Origin: Bacillus sp. FJAT-18017 | GTDB taxonomy: Bacteria; Bacillota; Bacilli; Bacillales; Cytobacillaceae | Length of the DNA stretch: 64,000 nucleotides | Direction: 5' to 3' | NCBI RefSeq assembly: GCF_001278805.1 | Contig: NZ_CP012602.1 | Span: 1,095,001 to 1,159,000 of the forward strand | In this document: positions 44,253-52,173 of the stretch, piece after piece | Position numbering within the stretch: the stretch's first letter is position 1 | Layout: every line of letters begins with the position of its first letter | Notes under the pieces: generated by a model | Database searches by the model: none | Told to the model about the DNA's origin: nothing | What the model saw: the letters and a program-made list of their open reading frames with translations, nothing else | Program-made: the position numbers and the translations under genes

Positions 44253-44283
44253 AATAGCCTGGCTTGCAATGCAGCCGGGCTTG
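44253..44283 (+). terminator. Terminator-like hairpin after the sigma-54 operon
   Basis: AGCCTGGC and GCCGGGCT (one G-U pair) around a ~10-base loop, followed by TTGTAAT; positioned 25 nt after the last operon gene. Confidence 0.55.
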
Positions 44284-44345
44284 TAATATTACTCTATTAA
44301 TACTCTATGGTATGTGCGGGCCAAATAGAATTCAGAAGAAATAAA

Positions 44346-44398
44346 AAAATGATTCCTTGTGTATCTCATGTTGGGATAGGCAAGGAATCATTTTATTT
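44346..44398. terminator. Bidirectional terminator between convergent genes
   Basis: AAATGATTCCTTG and CAAGGAATCATTT form a 13-bp stem, with A and T runs on the sides. It serves the operon ending at 44229 and the minus-strand regulator ending at 44415. Confidence 0.85.
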
Positions 44399-44414
44399 TT
44401 CGCTAATCCACTAA

Positions 44415-45110
44415 TCAGCTAATTACTAAACTATGGTTATCTTTTCGTGTGTGGTCTCGTGATACCATTTGAAGGTAACGATACACACTTGATTCGGACA
44501 TTCCCATGATTTCGGCCACTTCGTTTATTGTCCCTTTAATTTCGAATACCCCGTGATCTTTTAATGTGGAGATGACGAGCTTCTTTTGATCGGGTGATAA
44601 CTGGGCGCCAGATGCCAGTATGTCTCTATCTATTACTGTGTGGATGATTGTACGTACATTGTCTGACAGTTTTTCAATAGGCTGTTCTTGTTCGGTTTTG
44701 ATATTGATATGTTCTATATCCAGGCTTAGGTTGGCTAGCTTTAATATGTCTTTTGCGACTTTCCGATAGACGTCTGCATCAAAATTTATACATAAAAGAC
44801 CTTGTAAGTTTCCTTCAGCATCTTTTATAAACATAGTCGATGATCGGAATTTTTTACCCCGAGGTCCTTCCCCGACATACCCTACAACACTATCCTGTTT
44901 TAAATATACTTTTTCCTCAATAAGCTTTCTTGCATAGTTGGTTAATGGAGCGTCTAATGACCTTCCGCTTAGTTCTCCATTGACTATGTGACCAATATGA
45001 GAACCTCCATTAGGATTTAAAATATGCAGAACAAGTTCATAATCAGATCCTAAAATTTCCCCGAAGTAATTCATGATATTTGTATAATGTCGAAATAACT
45101 CGCTATCCAA
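44415..45110 (-). CDS. YheO/DauR-type transcriptional regulator
   Basis: Cytoplasmic regulator of 231 residues. The YheO-like PAS domain (~1-120) shows the usual opening (HYTNIMNYFGEILGSDYELV) and the GRSLDAPLTNYARKLI and LLCINFDAD segments. A C-terminal helix-turn-helix (~165-220) contains GTINEVAEIMGMSESSVYRY. ATG 45110 is preceded on its strand by AAGGAGGA. DauR represses D-arginine catabolism in Pseudomonas; relatives often neighbour amino acid deamination genes. Here it is divergent from the serine dehydratase genes sdaAB/sdaAA, which suggests control of serine use, and convergent with the sigma-54 operon. The ligand is unknown. Confidence 0.85.
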   Translation of the reverse strand: MDSELFRHYTNIMNYFGEILGSDYELVLHILNPNGGSHIGHIVNGELSGRSLDAPLTNYARKLIEEKVYLKQDSVVGYVGEGPRGKKFRSSTMFIKDAEGNLQGLLCINFDADVYRKVAKDILKLANLSLDIEHINIKTEQEQPIEKLSDNVRTIIHTVIDRDILASGAQLSPDQKKLVISTLKDHGVFEIKGTINEVAEIMGMSESSVYRYLQMVSRDHTRKDNHSLVIS

Positions 45111-45510
45111 AGAATATTCCTCCTTTTAAGAATGGTCGTTTATCAACGGTTCGGCTTGAACCGCCCGCGGGATACCTGAAACTTATTAAATTTCTGTGAC
45201 TATTCTAGTAAATAGTTTATTTCGAGGTACCTGCCTGATAGTGGAATAAGGATATATGCACAATCGATCTCCAAGTTTCCTAGAATGAATCTGGAAGACC
45301 GGGTGCCAACTCCTTCGTTCCGGCATGTTACGGGGAAATGCCAGCATTGCTGCTCTTTTTACGGTGTGTGACCACTCCAATGATAGAGATATATTTATGA
45401 ATCTAGTTTAATTAAATTCCATTGATAGTCACATTATAGCAAAAGAATTTAGAATATACCAAGAGTTAAAATAATAATTTTTTTTTATAAAAATAGTTTA
45501 TTATTATCAA
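45111..45510. other. Divergent intergenic region between the YheO-type regulator and sdaAB
   Basis: About 400 bp with no gene I can support; a 64-codon minus-strand open frame at 45186-45380 has no family pattern. Local GC is higher at 45290-45360 than around it, with short inverted repeats (GGTTC/GAACC near 45148-45162), so a structured leader is possible, but I recognise no riboswitch or T-box. Confidence 0.3.
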
Positions 45511-45540
45511 TTGACAGAGGAAGAAGCAGCGTGATATATT
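45511..45540 (+). promoter_or_regulatory. Sigma-A promoter candidate for the serine dehydratase operon
   Basis: TTGACA (45511-45516) is followed by a 17-18 base spacer and ATATAT or TATATT (45534-45540). It lies ~175 nt upstream of the sdaAB start. Confidence 0.6.
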
Positions 45541-45620
45541 TTCCTTGTAATAAAAAAATATAACCGTTGTAATAAATTATTAGAAAATTTAAATGAATAT
45601 ACTATTTTTTTTCGCCGAGG

Positions 45621-45635
45621 TTGTAAACGTTTTCT
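45621..45635. promoter_or_regulatory. cre site (CcpA) in the sdaAB leader
   Basis: TTGTAAACGTTTTCT fits the cre consensus WTGNAANCGNWNNCW at every position. Placed downstream of the candidate promoter, it would act as a roadblock, so serine use is probably repressed by preferred sugars. Confidence 0.7.
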
Positions 45636-45716
45636 CTGCCTCTGATAGAAAGACACCAGGTTACGCTTTTGAAGTAGATACAGCCGCAATAAAACTATAA
45701 ATATGGAGGTGTTTGC

Positions 45717-46415
45717 ATGAACACGAAAGTAGTGCCTATCAAAGAGAAAAAGGTTATTAAATACAAAAGTTGTTTTGATGTGATCGGGCCGGTCATGATC
45801 GGTCCATCAAGTTCTCATACTGCAGGAGCTTTAGCTATTGGCGCAGTAGCCAATAAATTATTTCAAGGTCTCCCCAAAAAAGTCGTGGTCAAGTATTATG
45901 AATCTTTTGCTGAAACGCATAAAGGACACGGAACTGATTTTGCGATTATTGCTGGGATTTTAGGGTTTGCTGCTGATGACAGCAGAGTTCCGATTGCTAT
46001 TAAAATAGCAGAATCCAAAGGTATCGACATTACGTTTTTAGAAATAGAAGGCGACAGTCCCGCAGATCACCCAAATACCGCAGATGTTTATATGGAAGAT
46101 GATCAACACAGTATTCGCACGTTGGGTATTTCGGTAGGCGGCGGATTGATCGAGGTTAAACATATTGAAATTGACGGGTTCAGCTTGAGTTTGGAGGGGA
46201 CATTGCCACTCATCCTCGCGATTTCCGAAGAAACGGATCTTGGATTTGTTTTACGAAGGATTTTTCAAAAAAATAACGTTGAAATAGAAAACTTTATTAC
46301 GATGGTGGAAAACGGCAAGCATTTGTATGCTTTCTCACTGGATTCGTTCTTGCCCGGTGATGTCCGGAAGGAACTAGAAAGTTTAAGCAGCATAGCTAAT
46401 ATCATTATTCTTTAG
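45717..46415 (+). CDS. sdaAB: L-serine ammonia-lyase, iron-sulfur type, beta subunit
   Basis: Cytoplasmic subunit of 232 residues; ATG 45717 after GGAGGTG. It carries the beta-subunit motif GPVMIGPSSSHTAGALAIG (~residues 22-40) and YESFAETHKGHGTDFAI, with SPADHPNTADVYM beyond. The C-terminal ACT-like region (~155-232) is typical of the two-subunit Bacillus enzyme. With SdaAA it converts L-serine to pyruvate and ammonia at an oxygen-sensitive 4Fe-4S cluster. sdaAA follows after 21 nt. A perfect cre site in the leader and a divergent YheO-type regulator indicate control by carbon supply and perhaps by an amino acid ligand. Confidence 0.95.
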   Translation: MNTKVVPIKEKKVIKYKSCFDVIGPVMIGPSSSHTAGALAIGAVANKLFQGLPKKVVVKYYESFAETHKGHGTDFAIIAGILGFAADDSRVPIAIKIAESKGIDITFLEIEGDSPADHPNTADVYMEDDQHSIRTLGISVGGGLIEVKHIEIDGFSLSLEGTLPLILAISEETDLGFVLRRIFQKNNVEIENFITMVENGKHLYAFSLDSFLPGDVRKELESLSSIANIIIL

Positions 46416-46436
46416 CTAGTTGAGGAGGAAAAAAAC

Positions 46437-47333
46437 ATGTATATGAGCATAAAAGAAATTGTAGATGCAGCGAATAAAAGGAACATGCCGATTTATGCAT
46501 TAGCAATTGAACATGAAATGGAGCAAACTAAACTTTCTTATGAAGAAGTTTGGAGCAAGATGGAACGAAACCTGGAGGTAATGGAAAATTCGGTTAAAAA
46601 AAGCCTCGAAGGTGACGGAGTATTTTCTCCAACCGGCTTAACCGGCGGTGATGCCGTTAAAATCAAGAAATACCGGGAAAGCAAAAAGACTCTTTCTGGA
46701 GATTTGATGGTGCTCGGCGTCCAAAGTGCTATGGGTGTGAATGAAGTGAATGCTTCATTAGGGGTTATTTGTGCAACTCCAACTGCAGGCGCAAGTGGGA
46801 CAATCCCAGGGGTACTATTTGCTATAAAAGATACACTTGAGTTAACTCACGACGATATGGTCCATTTTCTATTCACTACAGCATTATTGGGAATGGTCGT
46901 CGCAAATAATGCTTGTATTGCCGGAGCGTTCGGAGGATGTCAAGCCGAAGTAGGCAGTGCCTCAGCAATGGCAGCCGCTGCAGCAGTCGAAGCTGGTGGA
47001 GGAACTCCACAGCAATCTTCTGAAGCGTTCTCAACTGCATTGCAAAATCTGCTCGGTCTTGTTTGTGACCCAGTGGCTGGTTTGGTGGAAATTCCTTGTG
47101 TAAAGAGAAACGCCATCGGAACAGGAAATGCTTTAATAGCAGCTGACATCGCATTAGCCGGCGTAACCAACGTTATCAATGCGGATGAAGTGGTTGAAGC
47201 GATGTATAAAGTTGGCAGACAGATGCCAAGGGAATTAAGAGAGACAGGCTTAGGCGGAGTCGCAGCTACACCAACAGGAATTGCTATTAAAAGTAAGATA
47301 TTTGGAGAAAAACACATCCCGAGGCAACAATAA
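46437..47333 (+). CDS. sdaAA: L-serine ammonia-lyase, iron-sulfur type, alpha subunit
   Basis: Cytoplasmic subunit of 298 residues, full length. Start ATG 46437 follows GAGGAGG; ATG 46443 is also possible. The cluster-binding pattern is complete: GVICATPTAGASGTIPGV (first Cys), NNACIAGAFGGCQAEVGSA and VCDPVAGLVEIPCVKRNA. These Cys residues hold the 4Fe-4S cluster that binds the serine hydroxyl. It functions with SdaAB from the gene just upstream. A block of three 103-bp repeats separates it from a serine/threonine permease gene in the same direction, so uptake and deamination of serine are probably co-regulated. Confidence 0.95.
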   Translation: MYMSIKEIVDAANKRNMPIYALAIEHEMEQTKLSYEEVWSKMERNLEVMENSVKKSLEGDGVFSPTGLTGGDAVKIKKYRESKKTLSGDLMVLGVQSAMGVNEVNASLGVICATPTAGASGTIPGVLFAIKDTLELTHDDMVHFLFTTALLGMVVANNACIAGAFGGCQAEVGSASAMAAAAAVEAGGGTPQQSSEAFSTALQNLLGLVCDPVAGLVEIPCVKRNAIGTGNALIAADIALAGVTNVINADEVVEAMYKVGRQMPRELRETGLGGVAATPTGIAIKSKIFGEKHIPRQQ

Positions 47334-47380
47334 TTGGTAAATATGTGAAATTGTTAACAAGTTTTGAATGTGAAATCTAC

Positions 47381-47700
47381 TCAAAAATTTTTAAGGCAGG
47401 AATGAGAGTTTCCAGTAAATGTCTAAATTCTCATATCGGTGTGGATTTGGCTCATATGAGGCTCATAAGTAAGGTCAAAAGGCTCAAAAATTTTTAGGGC
47501 AGGAATGAGAGTTTCCAGTAAATGTCTAAATGCTCATATCGGTGTGGAATTGGCTCAATGAGGCTCATAAGTGAGGTAAAAAGGCTCATAAATTTTTAGG
47601 ACAGAAATGAGAGTTTCCAGTAAATGTCTAAATGCTCATATCGGTGTAGAATCGGCTCATATGAGGCTCATAAGTAAGGTGAGAAGGCTCATATTTTTTG
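47381..47700 (+). repeat. Three tandem ~103-bp repeats
   Basis: Units begin at about 47381, 47484 and 47586, with the start of a fourth near 47689. Each has TTTTTA(A/G)G, GAATGAGAGTTTCCAGTAAA, TCTCATATCGGTGT or GCTCATATCGGTGT and GGCTCATATGAGGCTCATAAG. CTCATATGAG inside is palindromic. They are non-coding and lie between sdaAA and the permease gene. Confidence 0.9.
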
Positions 47701-47808
47701 AGCAGGGATCGCAGTTTCAAAATTAAAGTAAAGCAATGAATTCATTTTTCAAGAATGGCCCATATTCCTTAGCATTAAAATAACTATCGAATACTAGGAG
47801 GAAATACT

Positions 47809-49131
47809 ATGTACGGGAATACTGCTAGAAAATTGGACTACCAGCCAGAAAGTACCGAAGTAAAAAAACAATATCCAGATCCTAAAAAGTGGCACAAACA
47901 AGATACAACCTGGGCACTGAGCCTTTTTGGAACAGCGATTGGAGCTGGAGTACTCTTCCTGCCTATTAATGCAGGTTCCGGTGGTTTGCTATCATTACTA
48001 TTAATTACTATTCTTGCATTTCCGGTCATGTACTTTTCGCACAGGGCGCTAGCTAAAATGATTTACGCTTCTGATTCTGCTGAAGAAGGAATCACAGGTA
48101 CAATTCGGGAATACTTCGGTAACAAGGCAAGTATCGTTTTTAACATCGTTTATTTTGTCTCGATTTACACGATTGTGCTAATGTATTCAGTCGCACTTAC
48201 AAACACCGCAAGCAGCTTTATCGTCAATCAGTTGGGGATGGCTGAGCCTCCTAGGGCTATTCTGTCACTTGCATTAGTACTCGGTCTTATCGCAATCTTA
48301 AATTTTGGACAAGATATCACTGTAAAAGTAATGAGTTACCTTGTATATCCATTCATTGCTTCTCTGCTTTTCATTGCATTCATGCTGATTCCACAGTGGA
48401 ATACATCAATGCTTAGCCTTTCAAGCCTGTCAGCTGCTTCAACTGGAACTGGAACAGGAATTTTCGCAACAATCTTAATGGTATTGCCAATTATCGTATT
48501 CTCATTCAACCATTCGCCTATCATTTCATCCTTTGTTGTTAAACAGAGACAAACGTATGGAATTGAAGCTGTTGATGCTAAAAGTAATCAAATCCAAAAA
48601 GTATGTTATATCATGACATTCGGTGTCGTTATGTTCTTCGTCTGGAGCAGCGTTTTGAGCTTGACTCCAAATGATCTGGTTATGGCAAAAGAACAAAACC
48701 TGTCAATCTTATCTTATCTTGCGAATGAGCTGGGTTCGCCTCTTATCACGATCGCAGCTCCTATCATTGCGTTTGTGGCTATCACAAAGTCCTTCCTTGG
48801 CCACTATGTGGGCGCATTCGAGGTAATGCGTGATATGGTCATCGCATCCGGCAAAAGCCGCGGCGTAACCATAAAAGAAAAAACAATCAAGACAGGAATC
48901 CTTGTTTTCGTCGTATTAACTTGCTGGTTTGCAGCTTATAAAAACCCAAGCATCCTCGGACTAATCGACAGCCTTAGCGGACCATTGGTTGCAGCTATCC
49001 TATGTGTCCTGCCAATGTATGCGATTTCTAAAGTACCAGTACTAGCTAAATACAAAGGAAAAATGAGCAACGTGTTTGTTATCATTGTCGGTGTGCTTAC
49101 AATCCTTGCAAGTATTAAATCGTTCTTCTAA
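47809..49131 (+). CDS. Serine/threonine permease (HAAAP family, SdaC-like)
   Basis: Membrane carrier of 440 residues with 11 expected helices; ATG 47809 after AGGAGG. The N-terminal part is hydrophilic and basic (KKWHKQDTTW), then WALSLFGTAIGAGVLFLPIN, the family's first-helix glycine motif. Further marks are SFNHSPIISSFVVKQR (~residues 231-246) and KSFLGHYVGAFEVMRDMV (~328-345). HAAAP carriers import serine or threonine with protons. Position after sdaAB and sdaAA makes serine the likely substrate. The gene may be in the same transcription unit or use its own promoter after the repeat block; a terminator follows. Confidence 0.9.
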   Translation: MYGNTARKLDYQPESTEVKKQYPDPKKWHKQDTTWALSLFGTAIGAGVLFLPINAGSGGLLSLLLITILAFPVMYFSHRALAKMIYASDSAEEGITGTIREYFGNKASIVFNIVYFVSIYTIVLMYSVALTNTASSFIVNQLGMAEPPRAILSLALVLGLIAILNFGQDITVKVMSYLVYPFIASLLFIAFMLIPQWNTSMLSLSSLSAASTGTGTGIFATILMVLPIIVFSFNHSPIISSFVVKQRQTYGIEAVDAKSNQIQKVCYIMTFGVVMFFVWSSVLSLTPNDLVMAKEQNLSILSYLANELGSPLITIAAPIIAFVAITKSFLGHYVGAFEVMRDMVIASGKSRGVTIKEKTIKTGILVFVVLTCWFAAYKNPSILGLIDSLSGPLVAAILCVLPMYAISKVPVLAKYKGKMSNVFVIIVGVLTILASIKSFF

Positions 49132-49143
49132 GTTAAGTATGTG

Positions 49144-49176
49144 AGAGGCCATCCGGGTTGGGTGGGCCTCTTTTTG
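49144..49176 (+). terminator. Terminator after the serine permease gene
   Basis: GAGGCC and GGGCCTC with inner pairs around GGGTTGG, followed by TTTTTG; 13 nt after the stop codon. Confidence 0.8.
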
Positions 49177-49182
49177 TTGGGT

Positions 49183-49270
49183 AGGTGCTGGTCACTTACC
49201 GGTTTTTCTAGTTTCACTGGTGGTGTTTCATGAGATGTTGCTGCGAGTACTCGCTGAATTGTGGAGGGGC
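49183..49270 (+). repeat. Dispersed 3'-end repeat, copy 5
   Basis: GGTGCTGGTCACTTACCGG, T-rich block, TTTCACTGG, TGTTTCATGAGATGTTGCTG, then GAGTACTCGCTGA. The last part is shared with the copy at 58654 (GAGATGTTGCTGCGGGAGCTC). It directly follows the permease terminator. Confidence 0.65.
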
Positions 49271-49585
49271 CGGCAGAGGTGTGGTTAGACCGATAAAAAT
49301 TTTCCTGGACCGAAAAATTTCATATTAGACCGATAAACCAGATAATTGTTCTATTAAAAGAACGATTAGAACCCCTCATCCTCTCCTATAATGTTATCTC
49401 CCAAAACTCCCGATCCTCGAGGACAAAAATTTACGGGGCCTTTCTAACCAACCCGTTACTCCCCCAAATTGTTCAGTCATTTACCTTGTCCATGTTTTTA
49501 TCAAAAATTTTATACCCAATAATAGCTTAGAGATAGCAACGTGCTTGATATAATAGAAGGGGAAATTATATCGGGAGGACTCAGG
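49271..49585. other. Intergenic region with short direct repeats
   Basis: TTAGACCGATAAA occurs at 49284 and 49325, with a shorter GGACCGAAAAA between them at ~20-bp spacing. No gene is supported. The remainder presumably holds the promoter of the DUF3895 gene. Confidence 0.4.
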
Positions 49586-50470
49586 ATGATTGTATATCTT
49601 AACAAAAGTGACCGGGATCGCTTGATGGGTGAACTGAACGATGAACAGCGGGAGTTTCTACAGGATTCCCTTAAAAGGGGCAAGAGGACATATTATGCGA
49701 ACTTTATAGCCCGCTTAAAGGCGAATAAAGGAAACGATTTATCTGAACAGGCTATCCTTGATGAAATGACACAATGGGAACTTGTGGATTATATCGATGG
49801 GGGGATGGTAACGGACGAACTAAAATGCGAGTGCGGGAAAAGCCTCCGCTATCAGTATATTGTCCAAAACAACAAAACTGGAAAGGTGCTGAGGTTTGGT
49901 ATTACCCATTTCGAGCAGCATACCGGCTTTCCTCCCCATATCGCAAAAGATGTTGTAAAAGGTCTGCAGGAAGTTGACCTGGAAATGGACGAGGTCCTGA
50001 GCAAATGGGAAAATGGGTGGAAACCGTCTTTTGATTTGGTGTATACCGAGCTCCTTCCGCGCGAAATACAAAGGCAGCTTTCCCTTGGCCTTCCATTGAC
50101 AAATAGGCAGGAAGAAAAGGCAAAAGATATCATCCGTGAATTTATAAAGAAACAAGCTGAGGAAGAGAGGGGACTAGAGAGGAAGAACCTCGAACAAGAG
50201 TTGAGTTCACTTCACGTTCCGGAGGTGGATTCCCCTCTCAACCCCATCATACAAAAGGCTGTATTTTACTATTTTAACCTTTATGGTGCCTCGAACCTCG
50301 AGGGTCTCTGTGAATGGCTGCTTCAGATGGAGTTAATTGGTGGTGAGAGGTACGTGACAGGGAAACTAAAAGCCCAGATTGAAGTGGCAAAGTACATAGA
50401 GGCCCTTGTGCAAAGAGGCTATTTCTCGAGGACGGGGGAGAAATTGAAGTGGGTGTATGTACTGAATTAG
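49586..50470 (+). CDS. DUF3895 domain protein
   Basis: Cytoplasmic protein of 294 residues; ATG 49586 after GGGAGG, chosen over an upstream TTG with no ribosome binding site. The front part (~1-125) has helix-rich basic segments and a CECGKSLRYQYIVQN segment with a Cys-x-Cys that might bind metal, followed by LRFGITHFEQHTGF. These are marks of DUF3895 proteins of Bacillaceae. Residues ~185-225 form a charged helix. The last 70 residues look like a small winged-helix (LCEWLLQMELIGG, RGYFSRTGEKLKWVYV). Function is unknown. Not in an obvious operon except with the small membrane protein gene 39 nt downstream. Confidence 0.75.
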   Translation: MIVYLNKSDRDRLMGELNDEQREFLQDSLKRGKRTYYANFIARLKANKGNDLSEQAILDEMTQWELVDYIDGGMVTDELKCECGKSLRYQYIVQNNKTGKVLRFGITHFEQHTGFPPHIAKDVVKGLQEVDLEMDEVLSKWENGWKPSFDLVYTELLPREIQRQLSLGLPLTNRQEEKAKDIIREFIKKQAEEERGLERKNLEQELSSLHVPEVDSPLNPIIQKAVFYYFNLYGASNLEGLCEWLLQMELIGGERYVTGKLKAQIEVAKYIEALVQRGYFSRTGEKLKWVYVLN

Positions 50471-50509
50471 GCCTACTAATAACCTAATTTGGCGAGAGGG
50501 GGGAAGTGG

Positions 50510-50953
50510 ATGCCTATTTCTATAGTGAAATTTATTCAGTATTGCTTGTTAGCAAGTTTATCGTTTGTATTGGTTATTTTATTTGGAGTTATTTTTGAAG
50601 AGCTTAAGAATGGAGAAACCTGGATAGGATCTTTTGTTATATTGGTTGTCTTGGTGGCTTCTTATTTGTTTTTATTCAAATGGATCGCTAAATACGATAT
50701 TTCGGGGTATGGGGTTTATTTTGTGCTTGGAATGCACTTAATGGTTCTGGCTTTTTTATTGTTTCTTCCACTGGATATATTCTTGGGAGAAAAAATACGA
50801 GAATCATATGGCCAGCGTGTATATCAAGGTTCAGCTTTTCTGGTCTTGATTATCAGTTATTTCATCCATCGGAAATGGGATATTATTTTGATGATGAGAA
50901 AGAGATACTATCAGCCTAGTGCGTACTCTAAAGCAGATTGGTATATGGATTAG
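50510..50953 (+). CDS. Small membrane protein, function unknown
   Basis: Protein of 147 residues with four hydrophobic helices; ATG 50510 after GAGGGGGGAAG. N-terminal helix YCLLASLSFVLVILFGVIF is followed by short loops and further helices; the C-terminus is basic and Tyr-rich (MMRKRYYQPSAYSKADWYMD). I do not recognise a family. It follows the DUF3895 gene closely and may share its transcript. A terminator shared with the convergent gene follows. Confidence 0.7.
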   Translation: MPISIVKFIQYCLLASLSFVLVILFGVIFEELKNGETWIGSFVILVVLVASYLFLFKWIAKYDISGYGVYFVLGMHLMVLAFLLFLPLDIFLGEKIRESYGQRVYQGSAFLVLIISYFIHRKWDIILMMRKRYYQPSAYSKADWYMD

Positions 50954-50968
50954 GCATAAAGGCAAAGT

Positions 50969-51000
50969 GGGGACGGTTCTTTTTTGATAGAACCGTCCCT
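50969..51000. terminator. Bidirectional terminator
   Basis: GGGGACGGTTCT and AGAACCGTCCCT form a stem of ~11 bp around a T-rich loop. It lies between convergent genes ending at 50953 and 51008. GGGGACGGTTC-type hairpins are common in Bacillaceae genomes. Confidence 0.85.
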
Positions 51001-51007
51001 ATTTGTT

Positions 51008-51919
51008 TTATAAAATAGGATCCCAGTCTATTAACTCATCTTCAGTTAAAAGTACTAATTTATTTTGTGAGATTAAGGGGTTCAGTATCTGTTCTGAATG
51101 AATCTTAATTTTAGCGGAAGTAACCAGAACAATAAGGGGAATCGCTATTCTTCCGGTAGCAAGTTTATAAACCTGTTCCAATGCATCAATCAATTCAGTA
51201 GCTTCAGTTAATGTAAGTGGACTTTGCGACCTGTATTTAATTTCAATAATTCTATCAGAAAAATCATTTGTTCTACCGAGTAATAAAATATTCAAATTTA
51301 AGTTCAGGATTTTCTTATCCAGTACTACCTCATATTTATTGGAATATTTCTCGGTTATTTTCCCAACAATGATCTGTTCAATTCTGTTATAGGCCTTTAC
51401 GATTTCGATACTTTCAGTTGAAGTTACAGAGGTTTTCTGAGAACTTGGATTTTCAGGCACTATGCTATCACTTGTCGCAACACTTGCAGTGCCAAAGAGG
51501 TCCACATTAATTTCATTTAATACAGCTGAAGCTTTCTCACTAGGTGTCGTATCCTCTAATTCCCTTTTTAACTTCTCGTTTGTCAGCTCTTTATTCACAT
51601 TGTCCAGAACTTGCCCTTTATCGAATTCCTTCTGTTTTCTCCACCAATGGAAAATTCCTACACCTATCAAAAAAAGTCCAATTGTTAGAAATAAAATAGT
51701 AATCCAATGTAGGTTGGAAAATAAGTCAAATAATATTGAGTTTTTAAGATGAATGACTTTTTGGGAGTCATCCGTATACTTGGCCACTGTATCTTTTTCA
51801 AGGTAAAGATTGAATTCTTCTTTTAAAAAGAACCATGGCAGTAGAAATGCAAAAACGATCGTTCCTAACCCAACGGAAACCAAAAATTTATGCACATCGC
51901 TAAAATCAATATTATTCAT
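51008..51919 (-). CDS. Two-helix membrane protein with a nuclease-fold-like C-terminal domain
   Basis: Protein of 303 residues. Two membrane helices (~12-32 and 70-92) at the N-terminus are followed by a Ser/Thr-rich linker (~130-165). The C-terminal domain (~168-303) has alternating strands and helices with NLNLNILLLGR, then DFSDRIIEIKYRSQ. The Asp and the Glu-x-Lys at the strand end resemble the PD-(D/E)xK nuclease core, as also found in inactive sensor domains. Whether it is catalytic is uncertain. Start ATG 51919 is preceded on its strand by AAGGGGTGG. No family is recognised. An anchored nuclease-like domain of this kind could be a defence or signalling protein (inference). Confidence 0.55.
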   Translation of the reverse strand: MNNIDFSDVHKFLVSVGLGTIVFAFLLPWFFLKEEFNLYLEKDTVAKYTDDSQKVIHLKNSILFDLFSNLHWITILFLTIGLFLIGVGIFHWWRKQKEFDKGQVLDNVNKELTNEKLKRELEDTTPSEKASAVLNEINVDLFGTASVATSDSIVPENPSSQKTSVTSTESIEIVKAYNRIEQIIVGKITEKYSNKYEVVLDKKILNLNLNILLLGRTNDFSDRIIEIKYRSQSPLTLTEATELIDALEQVYKLATGRIAIPLIVLVTSAKIKIHSEQILNPLISQNKLVLLTEDELIDWDPIL

Positions 51920-52173
51920 TGTCCACCCCTTTGATTATTCAAAATATACAAAAAATATAAGTGAATTCTATTTTTGAGGCAAGTGCTCATTTCCCTAGTT
52001 TCATATTAATCTTGGCAACATTAAGTGGGTGGGGTTCCTAAGCTAGAAATTTTTTCCCAATATTTTTCGAAGAACATATGACAAAATAAACTGTTTGAAT
52101 ATTCAGTAAAATATTATAATAGAGGTAACACCAAGTCTTGGCTCCATAGTTAATCCTAAAGGGAGGGAAGTAA

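Noticed and set aside
45186..45380. Minus-strand frame of 64 codons and possible riboswitch upstream of sdaAB
   Set aside because: No ribosome binding site or family match, and no T-box, glycine or other riboswitch motif could be recognised.
47381..47700. Possible CRISPR array
   Set aside because: The repeats are ~103 bp direct units with no unique spacers and no cas genes nearby, so this is a tandem repeat and not CRISPR.
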